From: CAYSLU01 sp964431965
GTDB lineage: Bacteria > Verrucomicrobiota > Kiritimatiellia > CAIKKV01 > CAYSLU01
Reading direction: 5' to 3'
NCBI GenBank assembly: GCA_964431965.1
Contig: CAYSLU010000049.1
Location: 1-38,675, forward strand
Length of the DNA stretch: 38,675 nucleotides
A program made the translations under genes and the position numbers. Position 1 is the first letter of the stretch, and every line of letters begins with the position of its first letter. The notes beneath the pieces are model-generated. The model made no database searches. It was not told the DNA's origin and saw nothing but the letters and a program-made list of their open reading frames with translations. Below, in pieces: positions 17,070 through 25,818 of this stretch.

Positions 17070-18283
17070 TGAAGACAGTCTGCACACTGACCGCCGACGG
17101 GTGCGACCGTGCGACGGCGTACCACATGAGCAACAAGATCGTCCGGCGATCCGACGGGCTCTACGTGACGTGGCTGGACGCGGCGTACCGCTGCATCCTC
17201 GCCCGCGTCGAGCCGGACTCGGGCCGGGTCGCGGCGGCCTTCAGCCTGGCCCAGGGCTTCGACAACCACTGCGGCGCCGCGCTGGCCCAGGCGCCGGACG
17301 GCCGGATGCATTTCATGGCCGGAAGCCACCGCCGCGGCGCGTTCATCCACCGGTGGTCCGACACGCCGTCGGATCCGGCGTCCTGGTCGCTGCCCGAAGC
17401 GGTGGGCGCTGAGCCGACCTATCCGAGCTTCGTCTGCACCCCGGGCGGGCTCCTCTGCCTGGCGCACCGGCAGGGCTGGGATGCGCACTGGGGCGTGAAC
17501 TGGCTGACGCGCAGGCCGGGCGACCAATGGTCCTGGCCCTACATGCTGGTGCAAGCCCCGGACCTTCGCTACTCCTTCCCCACCAACTCGCTCGCGGTCG
17601 GCCCCGATGGCTCCATCCACCTGCTCGTGGAGTTCTACAAGACGTACCCGGGCGACCGAGTGTCCCCGCACAGCATGGCGGTGACCCACCTGGTCTCCCC
17701 CGATGGCCTGAAGTGGTTCCATGACGACGGCCGCGAAGTGAAGCACGCGCCGGTCCGGATCGAAGACACGCCGCACGTGCGGTTCAAGGCGGGCGGCGAC
17801 CTCCGGCCCGGCAACCTGACGGTGCTGCCCGACGGCCAACCGGCCTTCGCCTTCTGTGACTCGCACGCCGGACGCACCGAGCTGGCGACCCGCCGGGCGG
17901 ACGGCAGCTGGCGCTGCACCGACGTCACGGCGCACGCGCTGCGCCAGCGTCCGGGCTGGCGAACGGCCCCGCAGGCGCAGATCGCCGTGGACCGGGACGG
18001 GTTGCTGGTCCTGGTGATGCCCATCGCGCCGGACGGGGCATGGGGACACCCGGAGACAGAGCTGTCCGTTCTGTGGGCCGAGCCGGCCACCGGCCGCGTC
18101 GTCCACCAGGCGATGCCCACCCGCTTCGCGGCTGGCGAGCCCGACTGGCTGTCCTCGCTCGAGAAGGGCAACGTCGGACTACCCGATCACGGTCTCTACC
18201 TGATGCACACGAGCGGCCGACGCGGCGAGGGCTGCGTCAATGCCGCCCGGTGCGCCGTCCGCCTGCTGCAGTTGGGGAGATAG
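17069..18283 (+). CDS. BNR_4-like six-bladed/seven-bladed propeller protein
   Basis: A 404-residue protein with repeated Asp-box-like and aromatic blade motifs (LAQAPDGRMHF, LAVGPDGSIHLLV, LTVLPDGQPAFAF, IAVDRDGLLVLVM) and a TYPSF segment characteristic of the BNR_4 family. That family includes ulvan lyases (PL24/PL25) and uncharacterised glycan-acting proteins; catalytic identity cannot be assigned from sequence alone. The start overlaps the preceding stop (TAATG), so translation is coupled, and GGAGAG lies just upstream inside the GH42-like gene. No signal peptide, so cytoplasmic if the start is right. The context between a GH42-like protein and an esterase supports a role in carbohydrate breakdown. 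The blade count was not determined. Confidence 0.7.
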   Translation: MKTVCTLTADGCDRATAYHMSNKIVRRSDGLYVTWLDAAYRCILARVEPDSGRVAAAFSLAQGFDNHCGAALAQAPDGRMHFMAGSHRRGAFIHRWSDTPSDPASWSLPEAVGAEPTYPSFVCTPGGLLCLAHRQGWDAHWGVNWLTRRPGDQWSWPYMLVQAPDLRYSFPTNSLAVGPDGSIHLLVEFYKTYPGDRVSPHSMAVTHLVSPDGLKWFHDDGREVKHAPVRIEDTPHVRFKAGGDLRPGNLTVLPDGQPAFAFCDSHAGRTELATRRADGSWRCTDVTAHALRQRPGWRTAPQAQIAVDRDGLLVLVMPIAPDGAWGHPETELSVLWAEPATGRVVHQAMPTRFAAGEPDWLSSLEKGNVGLPDHGLYLMHTSGRRGEGCVNAARCAVRLLQLGR

Positions 18284-18288
18284 ACACC

Positions 18289-19092
18289 ATGAGCATCACC
18301 GTCATCCGCGATATCGTCTACGCCAGCCCCGGCGGCCAGGAGCTGCGCCTCGACCTTCACATACCCGACACCGCGCCTCGACCGATGCCCGTCGTCGTCG
18401 GCATCCCGGGCGGGGGCTGGCAGCGGGCCGCCCGCGAATCCGCGTGCCTGCTGCCGCTCCCGCTCGGCATGGCCGTGGCGGGAATCGAATACCGCACCAG
18501 CCAGGTCGCGACCGCGCCCGCAAACGTCCAGGACTGTAAGTCCGCCGTTCGCTGGCTGCGGACGCATGCCGCGGAGTACGGCTTCGACACTTCGCGGATC
18601 GGCGCATGCGGCTCGTCGGCCGGCGGACACCTGACGGCCCTGCTGGCGCTCGCCACGGGCGTGCCGGAGCTGGAGCCGGGCGACGGGCTCGGGTGCACCG
18701 ACTCGCGCCTCCAGGCCGTATGCGCCGTTTGCGGCCCGTGCGATCTGGCTAGGATGGGCGATCCGTCCCTCCGGGCGCGGAATCCCGGGCTGGGCGATGT
18801 GACGGACAAGTACCTCGGGGGCCCAACGGCGGAGCGCCGGGACCTCGCCCGGCTCGTCAGCCCGCTCACCTACGTCCGCCGGGACGCGCCGCCCATGATG
18901 CTGGTCCACGGCGACGCCGACCCGGTGGTGCCGATCGAGGAGTCGGAGATCCTGTACGCCGCCCTGAAGAAGGCCGGCGCGGACGTCTTGCTCCTCCGGA
19001 TTCCCGGCGGCGGGCATAGCCGGTTCGACAAGGAAATGCAGCCCGAGTTCGCCGCGTTCTTCACGCGCGTGTTCGGCCTCGCGCGAGCCTGA
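18289..19092 (+). CDS. Alpha/beta-hydrolase, BD-FAE-like carbohydrate esterase
   Basis: A 267-residue alpha/beta-hydrolase. The oxyanion-loop motif reads IPGGGW at 39-44 (family usually HGGGW). The nucleophile elbow GSSAGG gives Ser110, the acid is Asp211 in HGDADPVVP and the base is His243 in GGGHS. This is the esterase/lipase group that includes bifunctional feruloyl and acetyl-xylan esterases, so deacylation of a sugar substrate is likely. It starts 5 bases after the BNR-like gene, with GGGGAG as the ribosome site spanning that stop. No signal peptide is present, which suggests it acts in the cytoplasm on imported or released oligosaccharides. Last gene of the plus-strand operon. Confidence 0.88.
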   Translation: MSITVIRDIVYASPGGQELRLDLHIPDTAPRPMPVVVGIPGGGWQRAARESACLLPLPLGMAVAGIEYRTSQVATAPANVQDCKSAVRWLRTHAAEYGFDTSRIGACGSSAGGHLTALLALATGVPELEPGDGLGCTDSRLQAVCAVCGPCDLARMGDPSLRARNPGLGDVTDKYLGGPTAERRDLARLVSPLTYVRRDAPPMMLVHGDADPVVPIEESEILYAALKKAGADVLLLRIPGGGHSRFDKEMQPEFAAFFTRVFGLARA

Positions 19093-19112
19093 CAGCCGAC
19101 CGACAGACGAAT

Positions 19113-19134
19113 CCCCGAACCGCATGGGTCGGGG
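19113..19134. terminator. Candidate hairpin between convergent genes
   Basis: CCCCGA (19113-19118) pairs with TCGGGG (19129-19134); two further C-G pairs form inside across one mismatch, leaving a GCAT loop. It lies 20 bases after the esterase stop and 44 bases before the GlyB stop on the opposite strand, so it could end both transcripts. No T-run follows on either strand, so it is weak as an intrinsic terminator. Confidence 0.35.
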
Positions 19135-19177
19135 CCCCGTGGCCCGTCGCGCACCGAATTGGCTCCGTAGCGCCCTT

Positions 19178-20755
19178 CTACCGGACCCACAGCATCGCGC
19201 CCGTCGGCGGAGGTTGCAGCCGGCCCCAGTGGACCGAGCCGGCCTCACCGATCCGGGCAAGCACGCCGGTTCCGCCGGAAACAACAGTCGTGAATGGCGC
19301 ATTGGTCGCGTCGAATGCCCGCCAGACGGCGATCCGTCCGCCACCGCCGCCACCGCCGCCGCCGCTGGTGTGACCACCCCCGCGGCCGCCGCCGGCCAGT
19401 ATGATTCCGCCGTCGCCAGCCAACCGGAGGCAGCTGATGTAGACCCCGCCCCCCGATCCTCCCGCCGAGTAGCCGTTCGCACCCGCGTATGCGTCCTGGC
19501 CCTGCGCCGATATCAGCCCGTTGAGGAGCACGCGTTCGCGGGCCACGATCCACACCAGCCCGCCACCGGCCCCGCCATTCCCGTTGCCTCCCCCGCTGGA
19601 ACTCGCACCGCCACTGCCGGGCTGCGCCGGCTGAATCGCACTCCCGTAGTTCGTGCCGCCGCCGCCGCCGATCGGCCCCCCCAGCCCGCCGTGCCCGCCG
19701 CCCCCGCGCTGAGGCGTCGTGCTGCCTCCCCCGGGGCCGAACCCGCGCGCTGTCGTTCCCAGCGGACCGCCTGCGTATCCGCGCCCGGCCGCGTCGATCC
19801 CGGCGTTGGCCGTCTCGACCAGGAGGTCGCGCGCCGAAATCCGAATCGATGCGCCATTCGTCGGGTGCGACTGCAGCCTCAGCCAGCAGTTGGTCCCGAT
19901 CCGGATCGCGCTCCTCACCGTCACGCGGCCACCCCACGGTCCACCGGTCGCATTTGCTGCACCAAACACGCTGACGAATGAGCGGTCTGCCATCGTCAGA
20001 TCGCCGTCAACCTCAACGTCAGGGGCCGATGTCTCGCCGGCAGCCAGGAACACAGTCGCCCAGTTCGTCAGCACAAGGCTCCCGCAGCGCACCACCCCGC
20101 CGGAAAGATCCAGCCGCGCGCCGCTGGTGATGAGCGCCTCGTTCGTCACGGTCCAGACGAAGCCGGGCGCCGGAAATCCAATCCACACGTTGCTGAGTAC
20201 CGTGGCGCGCGCCGACCAGCGCTCAGCGCCCGGCGCCAGCCATTGACCGCTGTGAACGATCGGGTTGCCGAGGAAGCGGCTGTCCGGGAAGTAAAGCGTT
20301 CCGAGGCCGCCATCCATGGCGTCGTCATTCAGAAAGCCGAGCGTCCGGCTCCGGCCGCCCGCGGTCGAGAATCGCACACTCACCGGCGGCATCCCATCCT
20401 GCTGAGCCGGGTCGTAGAGCACGGCGATCCGGCCTCCGCCTCCGCCGCCGGATACGTTAATGCTGTCCCGCCCCAGACCGCCGTCGGCGCGAAACACGCC
20501 GCCTGTCCCGGCCAGTGTCGAGCAGCTCAGAGCGATCCCGCCGCCAGAGCCGCCGCCGCCACGCCGGCCGGCATTCGATCCGCTGTCCTCTCCGTTCGCC
20601 GTGATGGTTCCATTGATGACCGCCGCGCCGGTCGCCTCAATCCGCACCAGGCCGCCGCCTGCCCCGCCCACGGCTGCCTGGCCGGCGCCGCCGCTGCCAC
20701 ACTCCTCCGGGCTCATTGCCAATCCGTACGGCGCGTACGACTGGTAGCCGCCCTT
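19178..20755 (-). CDS. GlyB, 3' part of a frameshifted glycine-rich three-module protein
   Basis: This is the C-terminal half (525 residues) of GlyB. It continues the module sequence that breaks off in the other frame at 20756-20762. It holds the rest of module 2 (VRIEATGAAVINGTITANG core) and all of module 3 (VWIVARERVLLNGLISAQG core), each followed by the GSGGG strand and GGGGRIAV ending also seen in GlyA. It ends in TGAMLWVR, comparable to the GlyA LMIVVR tail. There is no ribosome site or sensible start at its head, so it would not be made on its own. An ATG-started frame reaching 20836 exists, but its first residues are out-of-frame translation of the 5' part. If the G7 tract is read as G6, one continuous 1055-residue protein results. 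Confidence 0.75.
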   Translation of the reverse strand, partial: KGGYQSYAPYGLAMSPEECGSGGAGQAAVGGAGGGLVRIEATGAAVINGTITANGEDSGSNAGRRGGGGSGGGIALSCSTLAGTGGVFRADGGLGRDSINVSGGGGGGRIAVLYDPAQQDGMPPVSVRFSTAGGRSRTLGFLNDDAMDGGLGTLYFPDSRFLGNPIVHSGQWLAPGAERWSARATVLSNVWIGFPAPGFVWTVTNEALITSGARLDLSGGVVRCGSLVLTNWATVFLAAGETSAPDVEVDGDLTMADRSFVSVFGAANATGGPWGGRVTVRSAIRIGTNCWLRLQSHPTNGASIRISARDLLVETANAGIDAAGRGYAGGPLGTTARGFGPGGGSTTPQRGGGGHGGLGGPIGGGGGTNYGSAIQPAQPGSGGASSSGGGNGNGGAGGGLVWIVARERVLLNGLISAQGQDAYAGANGYSAGGSGGGVYISCLRLAGDGGIILAGGGRGGGHTSGGGGGGGGGRIAVWRAFDATNAPFTTVVSGGTGVLARIGEAGSVHWGRLQPPPTGAMLWVR

Positions 20756-22346
20756 CCCCCCCGTAGCTCCCGCCGCCCGACGGGTATATGCCCCGCCCGG
20801 GGCCCCAGTTGTCATTCGTGTAGATCGCCAGTGCACTCCGATACCCCGCGGAGTCCGCGCTGAACCCGCCGTTCGGCTCCACGTACACGCTACGCGCCCG
20901 AATCAGGCACGAGCCGCCGTTCGTGGGATGCGAGTAGAGGTAGACCCAGGCGTTCGTGGCGACAGACAGGTCGCCCGTGACGGAGAGAAACCCGGCATAC
21001 TCGCCGGGGCTTGTATTCGTCGCCGCGCTCTGCAGGACCACTCGCGCGAACGGCGCCAGCCGCAGATCGCCGCCGACCCACAGGCCGCCGCGCTCGACCA
21101 GACCCGTCGCGCTGCGCACATACTGCAGCATCGCGCCGTTCGTCAGCAACGCGCCGCCGCCCACCTCCAGTATCCCGTTCGTCAAATCCAGCCGCCCGGC
21201 GTCATACAGCCGCACGCCGTACGCATCCACGGCGTTGTCTCCGATCAGCGTCAGCTCGTTGGAGACCGTCAGCCGGAACCCCTCGTCCGGGAACGACAGC
21301 CAGCCGTTGCTGATGGCCAGGGACGAGAACGCGAGGGCGCTCACTCCGTCCACCATCCAGCGCCCCCGGCACGTAACGACGTCTCCCTGCAGCAGACGGT
21401 TGTCCGGGAAGAAGAGCGTGCCGGGCTGGCCGGACGTGACGCGCGTGCCTGCGGCTGCCGACACACGCACCAGGGGCACCGGCGCCGACGCCTGAGCGGC
21501 GCTGTCATAGAGGATGGCAATGCGCCCGCCGCCGGCGCCGGGGCCGTAGTCGGTGGACGTCGCCAAGCCGCCATTCGCGCTGATCCGGCCGCCCGGCGAG
21601 CTGCCGGCGAGGAGCTGACACGCGATGTAGATGCTGCCGCCCGAGCCACCGCCGCTGCGCGTCCCCGCCGACCCACCGTTGGCGGTGATCGTCCCGTCCA
21701 CTGTCACGCTCCCGCTCGCGTCGATACGGATCGCCCCGCCACCGTCGCCGCCCGCCGCCCAGGAGTCACCCGCCCCCCCGCTTCCCGGCTCCTGCGGCCC
21801 CCGGAAGTCGCCGTAACCGCCCTTGGTTCCACCCGCGCCCCTGCCTCCGTAGCTGCCCGCCCCCTGGCGGGCCAGGCCGCCGCCGGGACCGCTGCCGTCG
21901 GTGACGCCCGGCACGCCTCCTGCCGCCCCGCCCCTCCAGCCCTTCCGATCCGCATCGATTCGAGCCGCCGCGCCCAGCGTGAGGTTGGAGCAGACAATCC
22001 AGACCCGGTTCGTCATGAAGCCGTTCGAGAACGCCGGCGGAAGCGTGATCACCCCGCCCGTGAGCGTCACGGTCTCGGCCACCAGCCGCGCGCCCCAGTT
22101 CGAGCAGATCAGCGTCCCGGCCTGCATCGTGAACGCCGCGAGCGCCGCCGTCTCGTTGGTGAGCAGGCAGGCCCCCGCTGCGATCACGGCCTCGTCGCCG
22201 TCCGCCGGCACGCCATTCGTCCAGTTGGACGCGCTGAACCAGTCCCCGGTCGCCGTCCCCCCGCGCCACGTCTTGACGTCGGCCGCCGCTGCACGCGCCA
22301 TCATCAGCGCCACGATTGCCGATGTACACAACCCGCCCAATTTCAT
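20637..22346 (-). CDS. GlyB, 5' part of a frameshifted glycine-rich three-module protein
   Basis: The N-terminal half of the GlyA paralogue. A signal peptide (about residues 1-22, MKLGGLCTSAIVALMMARA onward) is followed by the same GDWF-SASNW-PADGD opening (about 35-51) and module 1 (IRIDASGSVTVDGTITANG core near 206-224). The start of module 2 follows. Residues 1-530 align with GlyA in order. After Gly530 the frame runs into an Arg-rich tail and stops at 20637, because of one extra G in the tract at 20756-20762. The ATG is preceded by GGGGAA at a good distance. Secreted; function unknown, possibly surface or matrix polysaccharide binding. If the frameshift is real, the cell makes a truncated protein of about 569 residues. 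Confidence 0.78.
   Translation of the reverse strand: MKLGGLCTSAIVALMMARAAAADVKTWRGGTATGDWFSASNWTNGVPADGDEAVIAAGACLLTNETAALAAFTMQAGTLICSNWGARLVAETVTLTGGVITLPPAFSNGFMTNRVWIVCSNLTLGAAARIDADRKGWRGGAAGGVPGVTDGSGPGGGLARQGAGSYGGRGAGGTKGGYGDFRGPQEPGSGGAGDSWAAGGDGGGAIRIDASGSVTVDGTITANGGSAGTRSGGGSGGSIYIACQLLAGSSPGGRISANGGLATSTDYGPGAGGGRIAILYDSAAQASAPVPLVRVSAAAGTRVTSGQPGTLFFPDNRLLQGDVVTCRGRWMVDGVSALAFSSLAISNGWLSFPDEGFRLTVSNELTLIGDNAVDAYGVRLYDAGRLDLTNGILEVGGGALLTNGAMLQYVRSATGLVERGGLWVGGDLRLAPFARVVLQSAATNTSPGEYAGFLSVTGDLSVATNAWVYLYSHPTNGGSCLIRARSVYVEPNGGFSADSAGYRSALAIYTNDNWGPGRGIYPSGGGSYGGEGRLPVVRAVRIGNEPGGVWQRRRRPGSRGRGRRRPGAD
20756..20762 (-). other. G7 homopolymer causing the GlyB frameshift
   Basis: The minus strand reads AGC TAC GGG GGG GAA here. 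Removing one G gives SYGG-KGGYQSY, which matches the SYGG...KGGYGDF pattern of module 1 of the same protein and opens one continuous 1055-codon frame. The change is therefore a single-base insertion in a homopolymer. It could be a sequencing error, a disabling mutation or slip-strand switching. Confidence 0.85.
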
Positions 22347-22567
22347 GAGTCGTTCCCCGGGCGAGTGTCGCCACCGCCTGAATATCGTCTTACGCTCTTC
22401 GCTTCATCGATCGAGTCTACGGAGGCTGTCTTCGTAGCCGCGCCCGTGAGGGCGGCGCTCTTCGCAGGCCACGCGCGCACGCGCGCGGCTGCACGGACAA
22501 TCGACTCACGCCTGAATGGCCCGTTACGAGTCCACGACGGAATGGGGTAACCCGGTGCGCCGATGAT

Positions 22568-25500
22568 TCAGTCCAAGACCGACACCCGATCCGTGCTGGC
22601 CACGACCTGCCCGTAGTCCGTCTTGAGCGGAACTCCGGCGTAGTTGACCACAACCAGCACGGACTTGCCACCGTTCGTCACCCGCACCGCCTGGGCTTGC
22701 CGGAGGCCGGCCGCTTTTCCCGTCTTCGCATCGAGCAGCCGCACGCGCTCCACGGTCGCACCCGGCACGTCGCCCTTCGCGTGCGGCTGCAGCATGACCG
22801 CGAACGCCGCATCGGCCGCGCGCCTCCTGAAGATCAGCCCGTCCATGCTCCACTTCGGGTTTCGCGTCCGGAACAAGCCCGGCTTCGGATCATCCGTCAG
22901 CAGCGTCATCCTCATCCCGCTGCCGTCCTTCCGAGCGTACGCAATCTCGGTCCGGCCCGACGCCACCTTCACTTCGTCGGCCGGCAGGAAGTACTGATAG
23001 CAGACGGTGTCGCCGAGCGTCGTCAGCCTGCCCCGCGGCGAGTCCGCGGCCGCCCGGCCGTCGAGCATGCCCGCCGCCGGCGGCAGCTCACCGATGACCC
23101 GGACCGCCTCCTTGACGGCCGGCCCGTTCGTCCACGCGAACTGGCTCAGCGTCGAGTGGTACAGCCAGTCATACGTGTGCGGCGACTCCGCGAGACAGCG
23201 GTCCAGGATCAGCAGCCAGTCTGCGGTCTGCACCAGCGTCCGCTCGTGCTCGACGTCCTTCCACGCCCCGCGCTCGCGCGCGCTCACGACCTCGGCCGCC
23301 GCGGTGCTTCGCTGCCAGAGCAGCTCACCCGTGTCCGCATCCTGGCTGCGGCCGTCGACCATGATCGTGCTCGAGCTGGCGGTGGGCTCCACGAAATCCA
23401 GGAATCCCTCGCCGTAGCCGCCCCACTGGTTGCGGATGAACCAGCCGCCCTTTCCGTACGCATTGACCGACAGCTTGTTGAAGTGCCCGTGCACCAGGTG
23501 CCGGCCAACGGCCAGCGCCGCGTACATATCCGTGCCCGGCGTGCGCAGCACGGCGACGCCGTAGTCGGGAAACAGCATGCTCTTCGGCTCGATCGGCTTG
23601 ACCGGCCGCGCGCCCGAGACCGGGGCGCGGGCGCGGAACGCAGCCGCCACGCTCTCGAAGTATGGGCTGGCCGCGCTGCCCCAGCTCGCCGACACCCGCG
23701 GGTGCTGGGCGTCGATCCACGCGATCTCCGGATCCTTCGAAAGCCGCGCGATCGACTTCACTCCGTTGATGAGAATGCCCATGCCCGGAGGCCCGCCGGT
23801 GCCCAGCGTGGGGAAGCGGCCGTCGGGCGCGGCCAGGTACCACGGGGCCTTGTAGCGCAGGTCCATCTCCGGCGTGTACGCCAGGATGCCCGAGTCGAAC
23901 AGCACGGACAGCACGGGGTAGGCGTTGAGCGCCATCACGTTGATATAGCTCGGATTCTCGCACCACATGCCGTCCGCCCCATACCCTCCGGCCATGAGCG
24001 GTGCCACGCCGTGATCGCCGTACACCGCCCGCGCCACGACAGCGGCGTCGTCCGCCGCCAGCCCGGCGAACACGGCGGCGCCGTTGATCATCCACTGCAG
24101 GTTCATCAGGCCGACCCGGTGATCCATCATCGTGCTCGCGGACGGCACCAGGACCCGCTCCCGGATGGACTCCACCTCGTCCTCCGTCAGGGCCCCGCTG
24201 TCGCGGATGCAGTCGAGCGCGATCGCGAGGTCCGTCAGCCAGTCCTTCTCCTGCATGAAGCTTCCGCCGATGCGCGTGGCGCCCGACGACGGGATCTGCG
24301 TGTGCAAGCCGGCCGTCAGGGCTCCCAGCGGCAGGCGCAGATACGCGTCGATATACCCGCGCAGGATCTCCGCCGCCTTCGCCGCGTACGCGCGGTCGCC
24401 GGTGACGAGATAGTTGATGCCCGCCCCGCGGGCCTTGGATCCGTTGGCGCGGTGGACCCCCGCCCACCCCTTCATGGCCGCCTCGTAGAACATCCCGCGG
24501 TAGAACCGGCCGCAGTGCGGACACTGGTACGTGGCCTCCGGCAGGTTCGCCATCGCCACCTCGACGAGATTGGTCTGGTCCACCGGGCACACGGTGTATC
24601 CGTATCCGCCGTTCGCGCACGGAGGGTACTGCGGCCGGTACGCCAGAACGTTGGTGCCCATGGCGACCAGCTTGACGAGCATCGGGTCCAGGTTCGTGCG
24701 CGTGGCGGCCGAGGCGTACTGCTCGCGGATCCACCGGGCCTGCTCCGGCAGCGCCAGCAGGCAGGGGTGCCGCGGCTGCGCCGGACGAATCCCCGCCGGC
24801 AGCAGCGTGCGCAGCCGGAGCTCCGGCACGTCCGGCATCGCGAACTCCGCCTGAACCATCTCCCCCGTGTACGGCGGCGACGCGCGGACGACGTCCGCCG
24901 GAATGGTGACATCGACAACGAACGTCACCGACGTGCCCGCCGGGACGTCCGCCTCCGGCGGCGACACCGCCCCGCGGCAGCGGCCCGCGCTTCCCGCGGC
25001 GATAGCCGCCTGCACGCGGTGCGCCGCCGCGTCGCCATTGCGAACCGGAATCGAGAATCGCCAGCGCTGGCTGCCGTCGCCGGATGCCGACCACTCGCCG
25101 GCGTACGTGCGCTCCAGGCCCAGCACGTTCCGCATCAGGACAACGTCGTCGATGCTGATCTCCGTCGCACCCGCGCCCGCCAGCTGGTTGATCTCGAACC
25201 GGAACTCCTGCCGATCGCGCGAGTACGTGTTCGGCCAGGAGTTCTCCACGAGCCGCAGGTCGAGCGTGAACGTCTGCCATTCGCCGAGCCGCACGTCGAG
25301 CGTGTCGATGCAGTAGTAGAGCGCGCGGTACCCCTGCATGAAGGGGTACTGCTGGACGATCGGATTGATGTTCCAGATCGTCTTTCCAGCCACCCGGTAT
25401 CGGAACTGGAGGATGTCGTAGCGCGAGAAGTCGATCCGCCGCCGGTCCAGGCCCCCGAACACGATGCTCCCGATCCCGTCATCCCGCGCCGTCCACCGCA

Positions 25501-25750
25501 GGAACCGGTTGCTGCTCCCCGGGTCGGAACCCCACTCCATCCGCGCCGAGTCGGCATTCGTCCACGCGGCCACGCCCTGCTCGAAATCATCGACGACGAA
25601 AACGAACGGACATCCGTTCGTGACGGCGCGTGCAGCCGCCACGCAGCCAACCGCCAGCCCGCACCACACCCACACCGTGAGGACGGCACGCCTCCAATGC
25701 GGGCCGCACGCCCGAGCGGACGCCGCCCGCCGCCCGGCATCCTTTGTCAT
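22568..25750 (-). CDS. Secreted heparinase II/III-like protein (polysaccharide lyase candidate)
   Basis: A 1060-residue protein. The N terminus has a basic region and a hydrophobic stretch (about 22-41) that fit a signal peptide. Residues about 50-205 look like a beta-sandwich carbohydrate-binding domain (VDDFE start, ISIDDVVLM end). Residues about 330-700 form the helical toroid, with MDHRVGLMNLQW at 542-553. The C-terminal beta domain carries the signature HGHFNKLSVNAYGKGG from 754, a recognisable version of the family HxHxDxLSF motif in which Asn replaces the usual Asp. A CPHC pair sits at 410-413. Relatives cleave uronic-acid polysaccharides. The ATG at 25750 gives the most normal signal peptide; ATGs at 25789 and 25816 are in frame but lengthen the N terminus. 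Starts divergently from the HAMP protein. Confidence 0.82.
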   Translation of the reverse strand: MTKDAGRRAASARACGPHWRRAVLTVWVWCGLAVGCVAAARAVTNGCPFVFVVDDFEQGVAAWTNADSARMEWGSDPGSSNRFLRWTARDDGIGSIVFGGLDRRRIDFSRYDILQFRYRVAGKTIWNINPIVQQYPFMQGYRALYYCIDTLDVRLGEWQTFTLDLRLVENSWPNTYSRDRQEFRFEINQLAGAGATEISIDDVVLMRNVLGLERTYAGEWSASGDGSQRWRFSIPVRNGDAAAHRVQAAIAAGSAGRCRGAVSPPEADVPAGTSVTFVVDVTIPADVVRASPPYTGEMVQAEFAMPDVPELRLRTLLPAGIRPAQPRHPCLLALPEQARWIREQYASAATRTNLDPMLVKLVAMGTNVLAYRPQYPPCANGGYGYTVCPVDQTNLVEVAMANLPEATYQCPHCGRFYRGMFYEAAMKGWAGVHRANGSKARGAGINYLVTGDRAYAAKAAEILRGYIDAYLRLPLGALTAGLHTQIPSSGATRIGGSFMQEKDWLTDLAIALDCIRDSGALTEDEVESIRERVLVPSASTMMDHRVGLMNLQWMINGAAVFAGLAADDAAVVARAVYGDHGVAPLMAGGYGADGMWCENPSYINVMALNAYPVLSVLFDSGILAYTPEMDLRYKAPWYLAAPDGRFPTLGTGGPPGMGILINGVKSIARLSKDPEIAWIDAQHPRVSASWGSAASPYFESVAAAFRARAPVSGARPVKPIEPKSMLFPDYGVAVLRTPGTDMYAALAVGRHLVHGHFNKLSVNAYGKGGWFIRNQWGGYGEGFLDFVEPTASSSTIMVDGRSQDADTGELLWQRSTAAAEVVSARERGAWKDVEHERTLVQTADWLLILDRCLAESPHTYDWLYHSTLSQFAWTNGPAVKEAVRVIGELPPAAGMLDGRAAADSPRGRLTTLGDTVCYQYFLPADEVKVASGRTEIAYARKDGSGMRMTLLTDDPKPGLFRTRNPKWSMDGLIFRRRAADAAFAVMLQPHAKGDVPGATVERVRLLDAKTGKAAGLRQAQAVRVTNGGKSVLVVVNYAGVPLKTDYGQVVASTDRVSVLD

Positions 25751-25818
25751 TGACTGTGCCGGCCCAAAATGTTCTGGTTTCGGAGGCATTGACGATCGTA
25801 TTGGAAGGAGTCTCATCC

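Noticed and set aside
14100..17087. Nearly 1000-codon minus-strand frame opposite the GH42-like gene
   Set aside because: It lacks recognisable motifs and a ribosome site; the plus strand has a signal peptide, AAGGAG and family motifs.
22441..22454. CGCCC-GTGA-GGGCG hairpin in the 221-base gap between the heparinase-like gene and GlyB
   Set aside because: Only five base pairs and no T-run; too weak to call a terminator in such GC-rich DNA. Nothing else clear was seen in the gap.
22697..25753. Plus-strand frame of about 1000 codons opposite the heparinase-like gene
   Set aside because: Rich in Arg/His/Val/Pro repeats caused by high GC; no start signal or domain.
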